Part shown: positions 23,716 to 36,630 of the stretch, piece after piece
Position numbering within the stretch: position 1 is the first letter of the stretch
Layout of the letters: each line of letters starts with the position of its first letter
Source of the DNA: Quillaja saponaria
Lineage: Eukaryota > Streptophyta > Magnoliopsida > Fabales > Quillajaceae
Assembly: GCA_029379385.1 (NCBI GenBank)
Contig: CM055612.1
Coordinates: 4,464,001-4,528,000, forward strand
DNA: 64,000 bases
Reading direction: 5' to 3'
Notes under the pieces: model-generated
What the model was told of the DNA's origin: nothing
The model's database searches: none
What the model saw: only the letters and a program-made list of their open reading frames with translations
Translations under genes and position numbers: made by a program

Positions 23716-25244
23716 TTTTCTTTTCTTTCTATATTTCTCTCTAACTCTTTTATAATAGCTAGCTTAAAACTGTTCTAAGCTAACTTTCAGCTAAATCTCT
23801 CTTTAATGTCATGGCACCATTGTTATATTTATACATTTGAGGATGAATGTATGTGGTCTTGTTTGTTTCCGTAATTCATAAGTTCGAGAAAAGAAGGGTA
23901 TACTAAACCCTTACCTTTTTCACTAAATTACAGGAACAATCCTCATTATATGTGGGGGCAAACTCCCCAATCTTCTGCTTTTTGGTTTCCCTTTTTTGTT
24001 TGTTGTTCCTTTATTCTTTTCTTTTCTTTTCCTTTTTTGTGTGGCCAAATTATCTTTTTAATTGTTTTGCTCTGGTGTTTACGTGCACGAAGAGAAAAAA
24101 AGTTTCATGCACGATACATATTATTAATAAAGATGGGCCAATAAGTAATAGATTGATGTCATAATTTATTAGGTGAAGTTTGTGGACCGAAAAATTTCTT
24201 CCTTTCACGCAATTTTTTTTTTTTTATATTGATGTGTGTGTTATATATATATTGTATTTATCATTATGATATTATTTATCATTATGATATGTGAAAAATA
24301 ATAATTAAATAATATTTATTATGAAACTCTCATTTAGATAATCGAATATAATTTAATAATTAAAATTTATACAATATATTAAATAATATTATTTTTCAAT
24401 TGTCCTTCTCGTAAGATAGTCTATTACTATTATGCATAATATAAAAAAATCTACACTATTTTATTATGTCAAATATTATTTAATAATTTTTAAATTAATT
24501 AATATTATATTGTTAATCATTCATCATTATATAATGCATTAAAGGATTCCGAGATAACAAAGTGGAGGATGGAGATGGATCTTAATTATAGATCAAATAA
24601 AAAAAGATTGGCAGTTTTGTAATGAAAATGAAAGGGAGGAAGAAGAATGTGATTTGAGAAAGTGAGAATCTGACAAAGCGCATGAAAAAGAAATTGTAAG
24701 AAACAGAAATAGGCATTGGCCAAACGTGACACGGTGATAGGTAGCACGCCTGCCTAGCTCATGACGTATGCGTTTTTGTGCAAAGACAAATATTTCCGTT
24801 ACATTTACGGTTACAATATTAATAGATAGAGTGCCGTTTCATTCTAAACGACGTTACTTGTTTGCGCACCAAAAAAGCACAGAAACAAAATACTTATATA
24901 TTAAATTTTCAAAAATTTTCTCACAAAATATAATTAGTCAAAGTGACATAAGCTGAATCGGTCGCACATGATTATTAAATAAATAAAAAATTATAACATT
25001 CATCAATGAATCTCTCGATGTAATTAGCTCAATTAAAAAATATTTCAACTTGTTATTTATCAAAATTCGAATATTGAGAATGTATACATATATATCCGAA
25101 AGTATTATCCACCTATTATTTTCCCAAAACTTATATAGTTATCCTTATTCTACATTCAACAAAAATTGTTTACAGGGTGATGAGTTACATAATAGGATAA
25201 TCATTCATTTAGCAAAATCGTTTTACTCCATGATTTTGGTAAAA
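23716..25244. other. 5' flank of DUF599 copy A
   Basis: This noncoding DNA is shared with copy B (33204-34840). It includes a pyrimidine-rich leader next to the start codon. Short open frames at 23950-24164 exist in both copies only because the DNA is duplicated. Confidence 0.5.
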
Positions 25245-25916
25245 TTTGAATGTTAGACCTAAACTAGAGAAATTATTAGGTCTAACCACTATGATATCTC
25301 TTTCATACTATATTAGCAACTTTATTTTTGTAAAGCTGGTCAAAGATAAAAATAAATAAATAAATAAAATAAAGCAATTAAAGTCATTTGAAAAGGAAAG
25401 CATGAGCATTGGCTTTGTGAATTAATGTTGTATGCCAAATTTTGATATTCGAAACTAAATAAAATTATTTGCTTATCAAAAATATAATTGTATGTGAATT
25501 TTCAATAAGTTATTAACTCAATTGATAAAAACATATTGTCAATTTATTATTTATAATTTTGAGAGTATTTATCGTGTGTATTTGAATGTTAGACCTAAAC
25601 TAGAGAAATTATTAGGTCTAACCACTATGATATCTCTTTCATACTATATTAGCAACTTTATTTTTGTAAAGCTGGTCAAAGATAAAAATAAATAAATAAA
25701 TAAAATAAAGCAATTAAAGTCATTTGAAAAGGAAAGCATGAGCATTGGCTTTGTGAATTAATGTTGTATGCCAAATTTTGATATTCGAAACTAAATAAAA
25801 TTATTTGCTTATCAAAAATATAATTGTATGTGAATTTTCAATAAGTTATTAACTCAATTGATAAAAACATATTGTCAATTTATTATTTATAATTTTGAGA
25901 GTATTTATCGTGTGTA
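25245..25916. repeat. 336-bp tandem duplication
   Basis: 25245-25580 and 25581-25916 appear identical by eye over the full 336 bp (both begin tttgaatgttagacctaaac and end atttatcgtgtgta). The equivalent region of copy B (about 34835-35120) has a single diverged unit. Confidence 0.95.
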
Positions 25917-26476
25917 TTATCTCTTAGATATCTCTTCTTGAAATTTAGGAAAGTCTGCTCTATTTATACCAAAAAAAATGTAATTAAATTTTGTCTTTGA
26001 CCTTTTCTTTGGACATAGTGCTAGTGGGAGATGCATGTTGTTGTATAAAAATTTAAAGGCATGCAAAGCAACAAAAGCCTTTATCTTTGCATTGCAATTT
26101 TATGAAACTTTTTGAATAACATGCAATAGAAAATTTAAAAGGAAGTTGTCTATTGGATACCTCTTTGGGTGTGCCATAAGAAGTGGGTGGCCAACAAAGC
26201 TTTGGAGTAATTGGTTATATGATTTCCACTTAACGCCACTGTATGTCTAGTGCCCTATAGAGACCTAACAAATACCACAATATCTTTCCAAATTACTGTG
26301 TCTAAATTGAAAACATATGGTGTGCTCCATTATGTAACCTAAATGAAGCAACAATTTGAACACCAATTAGGTTTTCAATTTTCATTAAGATTGAGAACAA
26401 TTAAGAAGATCAAACCCATTAGTTAGAATAGGCTTTGCATGAAAATATGATATGTTAGAAATAAGTTTTCTTGAAA

Positions 26477-29400
26477 TGTGATAACTCGATAGTTTAATGG
26501 ATAGTGCGCGTAAGATACTTGGGATAAATTAAATAATAATAATAACAAGATATATATATACATAAATTAGAATTTCATGGTGCGATAAGAATTGAGTTAA
26601 GTATAAAATTAATGATATAACGTTTTTAATGTTTTATGAATATATATCTAGAGAGCAAATAAATAGAAAGTAACATATATATATATATATATTAATATGG
26701 TACAATATTATATATATATATATACAAGTTAAAAGGCTTATGAGGTAGATATTTATATTATTTTAAGTGAAAAAAATGGGGCACGTACAAGTGGGCAGGT
26801 AGTTTTCTTTCTTTTAGTTTTTTCATTGGCTATCACTTTGACTTGGAGTAGTTGTCCTATTCCTTCTTCCACCGCCTTCAATATGTGGGATGTTGCCGTT
26901 GTTTTCCTGTGTTGATGAACGAAGCTGCAATTGGAGGGCTGCCTTACTGATTTCATGCTGTTTTTTTTTCTTTTCTTTGATGGTTGTTCCTTCCTCATTC
27001 AATTTCGGCTCTTTTGCTAGCTGTAAACAGTTCACTTTCAAGGCCAATTGAGTCTCCCTGACTTTCACGGTTCTTCTGGTTCTTTCCTCCCCTGTTTTCG
27101 CTCTGGAAACTTCTTGAATGTTGCTTGGTAACTTTGCAGCGGCATCTTCCTCCTTTGTACCCGAGTTTATCCTCTTTTCCTCCTTCTTGTTCTTAGCTCC
27201 TGTTGGCTTTTCCTTGGAGCGTTGTAGCTGGAGAGGGGAGGGCATGTTGCAGCAACAATAACTACCCTTAACCACCACAGTAGCAAGGCAGTAGGAGGCA
27301 GCAACAAACCACCGTAAGCCTTGTGTTGGGCAGCAACTTGGGTGAGTTCATTCCTCCTTTGTTTGGTTAGTAGTGATCGAAATTGGAAGGGGATCTGCTA
27401 TAGATTATGATGGTTGGTTCGATTGGCATTCTAGCTGCCTTAGTTGGCGGCATTAGCTTCTCCTTTGACAGTCATAGTCTTACGGGCAGCTACCATCTTG
27501 TGTTGTGGTGCAGCTCCTAATTTGTGGTATTTGTCAAGTTTCTTATTAACTGAAGTATTAATTTCCTTTGGGGAATTAGAGTTTTTTTTTCGTATTGGAA
27601 ATGATTGAGGGTAGAAATTTAGAGGGTTAGAAGGATGATTTTAGTTTTGGGCAGTGGTGAATATAAGTAGAACCTGTATGTATTAAGTAAAGGAACTTGA
27701 AGAATTTGTTAGGAATTGAATGTTAGATTGGGAATACTAGATGCATAGTCGAATTAATTGATATGAGTTTCAATTATGGAGTAGCTAATGAGGAAACATA
27801 AAGGTTGGCTAAGTTAAGGTTAAATTATAAAAATTTGAAATATGTACAAGGAAAATTAGGATTATAGATATATATTTTATGTTGTAATGGAGGTTAAATA
27901 ATTAATGTGGATGGACTCTGATAGAAGAAACGCAAATAGTGAAAACAATAATAAAATTGTGTTAATGGTAGGAATGTATAATTTAGGCTTTAGTTAATGT
28001 TAATAATAAATTTAAATTGAATTTAATAATAGAGAGTAAGGTATCAAGGGTAAGTGAATTATGTAGATTTTAATAATAAATAAATATATAGGTATACACA
28101 ACAGTTAAGTACCTAAGTTTTACTAATTAAATAATTAATTAGAAAGTACGGAACTTGAGAATCGGTATTGTGGATCCTAGGAATTTAAGTTAGTTTATTA
28201 AAATAAATAAAAATGGAATTAAATACTCTTAAAATAAATATTTGATCCTTGGGAGTTAGTTGTTAGCTAAAAATTAAATAAAAGTTTATGAACTCATTAT
28301 GAAATACGGGTGGGGCAAATAGTTAAGAAAATGGAAGATCCTGGAACTTAGTTGATGAATATTGAGAATTTATAACTCATGCTCTTAATTAATTTTAAAC
28401 AAATAACTTAATTTGAACTTTTATAAGATGAGTAAAGTGGAATTAAGAAAATAAGTCTTAACTTCTTGGTTGATGTATGTATAATAGATATACACATACA
28501 TGAATCAGAGTTTAAGTTGCCTTGAGACATTGGTAGAATGTCTAAAAGGGGCGTTGGGTTTTAATGAAGGTATGAGAGTAGATATTTAAATTTGAGTGAG
28601 TAAAAGGAGCATAATTATGAAGTTTATAAAATAAGTAACATTTGAAAATATTACTTTCAGTCCAGAAATGCACTATTGAGCCAATGACGCGTGGATTCGA
28701 GGATTGAGCGAGGAATGTGATTCATCATACGGTGAGTGGTTAATTGCTGCCTTTAGGGGCTAGATTATTATGTGTAATTATTTGTTTATCTGAATATGTG
28801 TGATATACGGAAAGTAAGCTAGTGGAGTATTTCAGTAATTTGCTTGATATTGGTTACTGTGATTGACATTGATTGTGTTTGATAAGGGCCAACTCGTGAA
28901 CATTTTCTGGAAAATGATTTTCATTTCTGAAATTAAAAGTCCAGGTGCACCTAGGATACCCTGATTTAAAATCATGAGAAATTCTGATTCTGATAAATGT
29001 TTTTTTAAATTGAGTGCTCAGCCCCGGAGGGATGGATTGTGTACGGAGATTAAATTGTTGTGCGGGCTCGTAAATGCCCGGTAGGGGGTGATAATGTTGT
29101 GCGGGGCTGGGTCACTCGTTGGCCCTTTGGTTGTTTTTGTGTGATATTATTGTTCTGATTAATTTGTGATAATGTGTTTTATGTAAATTGTGAATTTGTG
29201 AAATTTACAATGTGCACGTGTGATGTGAAACGTTATGTGAATCATATTATATGATGTTAATATATATGTGATATGCTTGTGTTATGTGATGCTAGTACTC
29301 TTTGGGTACAATTTTTCACTCATTGAGTCCGTAGGACTCACCCCTTTCTTGTGGTTATATTTTTTTTAGTAGCAGGACCTCAAAAGAAGTTAACTGCTAA

Positions 29401-29811
29401 TATGAGGCTTTGCTAAAGATTTAACAACAAGGTATGCCTCGGAATCTCATACTTGAAGTTAAGGATGAAAGTTTGCAGTCACATTAGAACTGTGGGTGTC
29501 AAATGTGGTATGATGTGAACGGAGCAAAGCTCCTTATGGTATTTGCATTATGTTGAGTAATATAAAAAGAGTTTATAGGATTGTATTTTAAGGCACGTTC
29601 CATATCGTAAGGGACCTCTGCCGAAATTATCAGTGAGTTATGGTTTGTTGTAATCAACAAACTTTTAAATGTTAATTTTTTTTGTCGTTATAATTTCTTA
29701 GTTTTATTCATTAGTGAGTTAAGAGTCATAGTCATTCATTTATTTGAGTCAGGGTTACGGAGGTTTGGTTACCATTCCTCCGGCCAGTCATGCCTCCATG
29801 AGGGTGTGACA
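26477..29811 (-). mobile_element. solo LTR (Ty3/gypsy-like), 3,335 bp
   Basis: The insertion is bounded by the 5-bp direct repeat TGAAA (26472-26476 and 29812-29816), and copy B shows the uninterrupted site (cttgaaacctgatagg at about 35778). On the minus strand the element starts TGTCACACCC and ends TTATCACA, so it has TG..CA ends. TGTCACACCC is a common beginning of plant Ty3/gypsy LTRs. No internal copy of either end, primer-binding site, polypurine tract or polymerase reading frame is visible, so I read it as one long LTR left after recombination. A Lys/Glu-rich open frame (27278-26823) inside is not recognised. Family-level assignment (Tekay/Del-like) is a guess. Confidence 0.75.
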
Positions 29812-30866
29812 TGAAATCCGATAGAAAAGAATTAAAAATAAAATCTACTTATATAATTATGTATAATAACATCAAACTCATCACTATATCTTGTACCGCA
29901 TTGAAAATTTGTATTCATTTTATTAATAATATCAATTAAGATGCAAATTCTACATCCATTAATGATTGGATTTGAACATGCATGAAAACTCGGTTAGACA
30001 AATAGACAATAAATTAAAATGTGGTTTAGGCTATACATGATATGGTAGCAACAAATTAGAATCAAAATATCTAGGGGGACTATAAAGTTACCAATATATA
30101 TAAATTGTTGTACTTGTACGGACAAATAAGGACAACCTATTACATTATCTGCAGCCTCAAAGGCTCAATTCTTTGCCTATAATGCCTAAGTTGGTCCATC
30201 AAACTTTCTTTTAGTGTTATATAAGTAGCGGACATAACATGACCACAAGCAATTTACCTTCAACTTCACCAACACAACATTTTGGATAGAGGCATTGACG
30301 TGAGCATGCTGGTGGGCTTTAGAATCTATTCTCCCAATTAACTGGGACGACACAAAAGATAATGAATAATCAAAGCTAGCTTGACCTAATTTGGGGTAAA
30401 CCTCATATGGCTTGTCTAGAAGGTAAAAAGAAAAAGAAAAATAAAAAAAGAAACCTTCGACCTAGGGATCAATAGTGTGTATTAGTGTATATATATTTAC
30501 TCAAACATGTAAGATATATATTAGAAAATGGTGTTTAATCATCAACACCACCCTTAGTATTTGTAGTCTTCAAAGTCTATTATGATCTCATTTTCATAAA
30601 AGACTACGTCTCTGCTTTTGACAATATATAAGATCACATAACCTGTAAAACTCTTCGTTTTCATAATCAACTAACACATTGGGAATGACTTTGTCATCTT
30701 ATTTTGACATTTGATCCTTCGACACATGCATTGATCCTTCTCAAGTACAATATGATACCGACATTTAACATATTTGATGAAAATTAAAGAACACTGAGTT
30801 GTTTGAGAAATATTATCACATGTTTTTATTTATATATATATTAAAAATCGTGTATATATAAATTTA

Positions 30867-32274
30867 TTTTTTCAGATTGGGACTTTGCAGCTACCTAATT
30901 GAAGAAACTATATGTAAGATGCCAGACACGTTAGTCGGTTAGTGTCGTTATTACATATACATGTCATGATCCGGCAATGAACCATATATATACAAAAGGT
31001 CGTATATGGCTTTTAAAGGAATAGAATCATTCAAGCTTTGTCTCTATGTTATCTGATCTCTTTGGAATATTTTGTGCTATATACAAGGATTCTTGTGAAT
31101 ATTTTGAAATAAGAATATATAAATTTTATATATTTGCAATGTTGCCAAGTCAATCTGGGATTTGGTTAATTATAAATATTGCTTGCTTTTTAGGTGGTAA
31201 GAAAAGATTTTACTTTCTTACACATTCTCGCGCATAAATTTATTGTGCTTGTCACGTAGAGAATACACAAGTTTCGACCACTTGTCATACAGACTTTAAT
31301 ACCTTATTAAAAATTTAAACTGTTAAATTTTAAATTTGAGTATTAATCTCTTACACATTTATTTTTAATATTTTCATAACCGTTTTAACTTCTTTGTTAA
31401 GTTTCGAAACTTGTTTGTTTATATAATTTGTTACGAAATCTCAGTCTCAATAAAATTTTCATTTGTTCTAACAAACAAATCTCTAAAGTCGCTATCAATT
31501 TTCATGGAACATAATTTTAGTTACGCATGGGTTAGAAGCGGATTCTTTCTAATAAAGACAAACATAATAAATAATTTTTTTTATAATTATATTGTGTAAA
31601 TTTTAATTACTATTCTTCTTAAGAAGAATTAATAAATATAATTAATAAACAAAATCATTACTCTTTTTTAGAACAAAACAGAATATCACGTTCTTGTTCC
31701 CATGTATAATATATTAAATGATTTCCTCATTTGTGTCAAAAAATCATTTCATCTAAAATGTTAATCTGTTAGGTGAGACTCTATGAATATGTTATAAACT
31801 CGCACCTGCTTGCGCAAGTCCATTAATCAGAATTGTTAGCATGGAGAATACACATGCCCTCTTCATACCTAGTGCTTAAATTTTAATTATTATTATTATT
31901 ATTTAATGGGTAGCATCAAGGTTTTAATTCTTGACCACTTGATATAGAATCTTTGATACCATGGGAATATTATTCTAATCCTATCCCATATACCTACTTG
32001 ATTATTATGAATATTTAATAATTATATTTATCTTATCATTCGTGATTATCTTGTAAAACTTATACATAGGAGACTCCACTATTGTATGGAGTGAGTTGAG
32101 TTGATTTGACTGTCTAAACTGACTATTTGTATTCTTTGTAATGCCTCTCGTGTATTAGATCTTATGACTGTACCATGTATATCTCGGTGTCTGTCTATAT
32201 TTAATTTTATATTTTAAAATCTAATAATTTGAAATTGCACTTTTTTATTATTATTATATGTGGTTCTTAAAATG
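30867..32274. other. spacer between the duplicated segments
   Basis: AT-rich DNA without a supported gene. Bases 30873-30923 match the DNA flanking the PIF/Harbinger-like element (17550-17584 joined to 19333-19349) and act as its empty site. Confidence 0.55.
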
Positions 32275-32403
32275 CGGAAAGCAAATCAAAATCATGCATC
32301 AGATGCAGGTTGATAGATACTTAGATAAAATTACATCATAATATTATTTGGGTCAAAACCCAAATGAAAATACACATGATTTGATTCTAACAATTTGTGT
32401 AAT

Positions 32404-33203
32404 TCAAACAAAGTCCCTATTTTCATTCACAACACCCTGCATCTTTCCATTTCCAGTACTTGAACATACAAAATCAAGATTGTAAAGCACTGGAACCATT
32501 GTAATAGAGAATAACAAGACTAAAACTGGCCCAAAAATCCAAAGCAAAAGAGGAAGTGCTGCATAGAAGAGCCTGTTTCCCACTGTGTTAAGAACAAATC
32601 CCTTTTCTAAGAGCTCGGTCACATAATCTGGGGTCACTATGGACATGGGTTCTTGTGGGGTATTGATGAGGATGTTCACTTGGTTTATAAATCTTATAGA
32701 TAATGAGTAACAAAAAAATGAGAATAGAAATATGGTTAGGAGGGTCACATATTTCAAAGCCACCATGAATTCTCCATGACCTCCATAAACTGTGTCATTC
32801 AATGGTTTCTTCACACTGTATGTGCTACTTATAACCGCCGCTAGGCCGGCACTGAGAAGAATAGAGGTTGTGGCCATTAGAGTTGCTCCCATAATTGTGT
32901 TACGAAGTGATTGAACTGCGATAATATTTTTCTTATCATTGTCCTATCCAAAATAAAATTTTGACCAATTAATTACTAACATCATATATAAATTCTGAAA
33001 TTATATATTTCATAGAAAAGAAATTAGATAAATACCTTCATCATGGAAGTGACCCAATTTTTCCGGCCAGCGGCATTAATTCCGATAATGGTGGTGTGTG
33101 GTTGACTCCTAACCTTGTGCCATAGCCAAAAATGATAGCCAATGCTTATGAGAAACCCTAATGGAACAAGTATCACATCTAGATAACACATCCTCCATTC
33201 CAT
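32404..33203 (-). CDS. DUF599 family membrane protein, copy B
   Basis: Two exons, 33203-33036 and 32943-32404, joined in phase 0, give 235 residues. The architecture is the same as copy A: N-terminal helix (ILVPLGFLISIGYHFWL), the TTIIGINAAGRKNWV motif, then three more membrane helices and the conserved NDTVYGGHGEFMVALKYVTL and TPDYVTELLEKGF blocks. The C-terminus continues past CSSTGN with GKMQGVVNENRDFV, the likely ancestral end. Differences from copy A are mostly conservative (I/L/V exchanges in membrane helices), which suggests that both reading frames have been kept by selection; this was not calculated. Function unknown. Confidence 0.87.
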
Positions 33204-36200
33204 TTTTCTTTCCTTTTTTTATTTCTCTCTAATTCTTTGATAATAACTAGCTTGGTGTTCTAAGCTAACTTTCAACTAAATCTCTCTTTAATGTCTTGCC
33301 ACCATTGTTATATATATTTATACATTTGAGAATGAATGTATGTGGACTTGTTTGTTTCCATAATTCAGTGTTCAACAAAAGAATGGTATACCAAACCCTT
33401 ACTTTTTCACTAAATTACATAAACAAGCCTAATATGTGTGGGGGCAAACTCCCCAATCTTCTGCCTTTTTCTTTTCCTTTCTCATTTGTTCTTGTTGTTA
33501 TAAATTTATTTTATTTTTTTAATTTGTTTTGCCCTGGTGTCTATGTGCACAAGATAATTTTTTCCGTGCACGATTCATATTATTAATCAAGATGCGCCTT
33601 AAGTAATAGATTGATCCCATAATTTATTCGGTGATGTTTGTGGATCGAAAAATTTCTTTCGTACAAGCAATATTTTTTTCTTTCCTTTTTATAGACATAT
33701 TGTACTTATTATAATGACACACGAAAAAACTTATTATAAAATTTTCATTTGAAATATAGTATAAAATTAGATAATATTAGTTTCTACAGTATTAGGTTTA
33801 TTATTGCTCTACCAATAAGGTAATCTATTACCGTCATGCATAATATAAAAAGATAAAAAAATATGAGTCTAAACTATCTTATTACTGTCAAACATTATAT
33901 AAGACTTAATCAGATAAAATTATATTATATTGTCATTATTATAAGATGTAGAGCCATAAATAACAAAGAAGATGACGGATATAAATCTAGATAGTGATTA
34001 ATTATAGATCAAATAAAAAAAATTGGCAATTTTGTAATGAAATTGAAAGCTCGGGGTATAAGAATAAAGAAGAATGTGACTTAAGAAAGTGAAAATCTGA
34101 CAAAGCGCATGAAAAAGAAATTGTTTGCAACAGAAATAGACATTGGCCAAACGTGATAGATAGCACGCCTACCTCATGACGAATGCGTTGCAATATTACC
34201 ACTTTTGTGAAAAGAGAAATATTTGCATTACATTTATGGTTACAATATATAATTAATAGATAGAGAGACCCGTTTCATTCTAAACTACGTTACTTATTTA
34301 TGCACCAAAAAACATGTAAACAAAATACTTATTTTAATTTCTCACAAATTCTTTAGTTCCAATATAAATATTTTTGATCGGACCAAAAATGTAATTATTC
34401 GAGGTGGCTAGACCTAAAACACATGATTATTACAACAACAAAAAAAAAAAATTAGAATAATATCCACTAATAAATTGTTCTTGAAATATAGTTTTATCTA
34501 GAACGATAATTAATTAAAGTACAAATCCTTCTTGATGAATTTTTATATTGATGTCATTTCAGTTCATCATGCAATCTATGAGAATCAAACTCGGTGTAAT
34601 TAGCTCAATTAAAAAAATATATCATCATCAACTTGTTATTTATCAGAATTTGAATACTGAGAATGTATACATGTTCGAGAATATGTATTATTCACCTATT
34701 CATTTTCCAAAAGCTTAAATAGGTGTCCTTATTCTACCTTGAACAAAAAATGTTTACAAGGTGGTGAGTTACATAATAGAATAGTCATTCATCTCGTAAA
34801 ATCTTTTTACTCCGTGATCTTGGTAAAAGTTGAATGAAATTATTAGCGCTAACCACTATGATATCTCTTTCTATACTATTTGGCGACTTTATTTTTGTAA
34901 AAGTTGGTCAAAGATAAAAAATAATAAAATTAAAGAAAGCAATTAAAAGCATTTGAAAAGGGAAGCGTAGAGTATTATTGGCTTTGTTAATTGTTTTATG
35001 ACAAACTTTGATATTTGAAACTAAATAAAATAAGTGGAGGTTTATCTTATCAAAAATATGATTGTATTTGAATTGTCAATTTGTTATTTATTATTTTGGG
35101 AGTACTTATCGAGTGATATTTATCTCTTTTCTCAAAATTCGAAAAAATGTCAGCTCTATTCACACAGAAAAAGGAAAGAAAAAGAAAACGTAATTAAATT
35201 TATCTTTTTACCATAGCTTTGGACATAATGATAGTGGGAGATGCATGATTGTTGTAGAAAAATGTAAAGGCATGCAAAGCTACAAAAGCCTTCCTTTATC
35301 TTTGCATTTCAATTTTATGAAACTTTTATGATAACAATAGAAAATTTAAAAGGAAGTTTTCATAGGTTACCTGTTAATTTGGGTGTGCCAGTAAGAAGTG
35401 GGTGGCCAACAAAGCTTTGGAATAATTGGCTATATGAATTCCACTTAAGGCCACTGTATGTCTAGTGCCCTAAAGAGGCCTAACAAATTCCACAATATTT
35501 TTCCAAGTTACTGGGTCTCATCACATTGAAGCATATCTTTTTGCTAAATTGAAAATATATGGTGCTCCATTTATTTAACCTAAATGAAGTTAACAATTTG
35601 AAGACCAATTAGGTTTTCAATTTTTATCAAGATTGACAGCAATTAAGAACACATCAAACCCATTAGTAAGAATATGCTTTTCAAGATTCTTGTGCATGAA
35701 TAAGTACAGTTTTTATATTTTGGTGAATTGGATAAATCATAGCTCGAAAATATGATAGGTTAGAAATAAGTTTTCTTGAAACCTGATAGGAAAAAAAAAT
35801 CTATTTTTATAATTATGTTTAATGACATCATACTCACCACTATCTTGTATGCCCTCAAAAATTTATAATCATTTTATTATTATTGTATTCAGGTTATGTA
35901 CGGTTAAACAATTAATTATGACGCAAATTCTACGTACATTCACCGATAATTGAGATTCGTAATTAAATACTAGAAATTAGTATCAAAATATTTAGGGGAC
36001 TATAAATTTACTAATATATAAATTGTTGTACTTGTACTAATAATAAGCACAACCTATTATCTGCCTCAAAGGCTCAAACTCTTTGCCTATAATGCCTGAG
36101 TTGGTCCATCAAACTTTCTTGTAGTGTTATAAGTGGCCGACATAACATGAACACAAGCAATTTGCCTTCAACTTCACCAACACAACACAATCAGCAGAGT

Positions 36201-36330
36201 TGCCATTTTGGATAGAAGCACTGAAACATGAGAATGCTGATGTGGGCTTTAGAATCTATTCTCCCAATTAACAGGGAAGACACAAAAGATAATGAGCAAT
36301 CAAAGCTAGCTTGCCTTCTGGGCTAAACCT

Positions 36331-36449
36331 AATATGGCTTGTCTAGAAGGGAAAAAGAAATAAAAACTTAGCTTAAGAGCTAGGGAACCGAATATGGCTT
36401 GTCTAGAAGGGAAAAAAAAAATAAAAACTTAGCTTAAGAGCTAGGGATC
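36331..36449. repeat. 60-bp tandem duplication
   Basis: aatatggcttgtctagaagg begins at 36331 and again at 36391. Each is followed by an A-rich stretch and acttagcttaagagctaggg. Copy A has only one such unit (near 30406). Confidence 0.9.
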
Positions 36450-36630
36450 ACTAGTGTGTGTATATTTATTCCGGCATGTGAGATATATATTAAAATATAA
36501 TATGAGATGGACATTTAACATGAAAATTAGATATCATTAAGTTGTTTGAAAAATATGTTCAAATGTTTTAATAAGAGATGTATTTTATATATTAAAAATC
36601 ATGTATATATTCACTAGCTAATTTTTAAAC

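Larger units (their letters stand above)
22775..30866. repeat. segmental duplication copy A (interrupted)
   Basis: 22775-26476 and 29817-30866 align in order with 32275-36630, covering a DUF599 gene, its promoter side and several kilobases of noncoding DNA. Shared landmarks include ttatttgggtcaaaacccaa, the DUF599 exons, aaatttaaaaggaagtt, gctttagaatctattctccc and catatggcttgtctagaagg. Copy A differs by an inserted 3,335-bp element (26477-29811) and a 336-bp tandem duplication (25245-25916). Both copies have the same orientation. Confidence 0.85.
32275..36630. repeat. segmental duplication copy B (uninterrupted)
   Basis: Counterpart of copy A, starting near cagatgcaggttgatagata and fading out near 36630 (attaaaaatcatgtatatat). 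Exons are highly similar; the noncoding parts carry many small indels. It contains an extra local 60-bp duplication (36331-36449) but neither the solo LTR nor the 336-bp duplication of copy A. Confidence 0.85.

Noticed and set aside
23950..24164. Hydrophobic ORFs upstream of DUF599 copy A, with a similar one at 33296-33586
   Set aside because: Present in both copies because the DNA is duplicated; frames and lengths are not kept between the copies.
26753..27278. Lys/Glu-rich minus-strand ORFs as a host gene
   Set aside because: They lie inside the solo LTR, have low-complexity composition and no recognisable domain.
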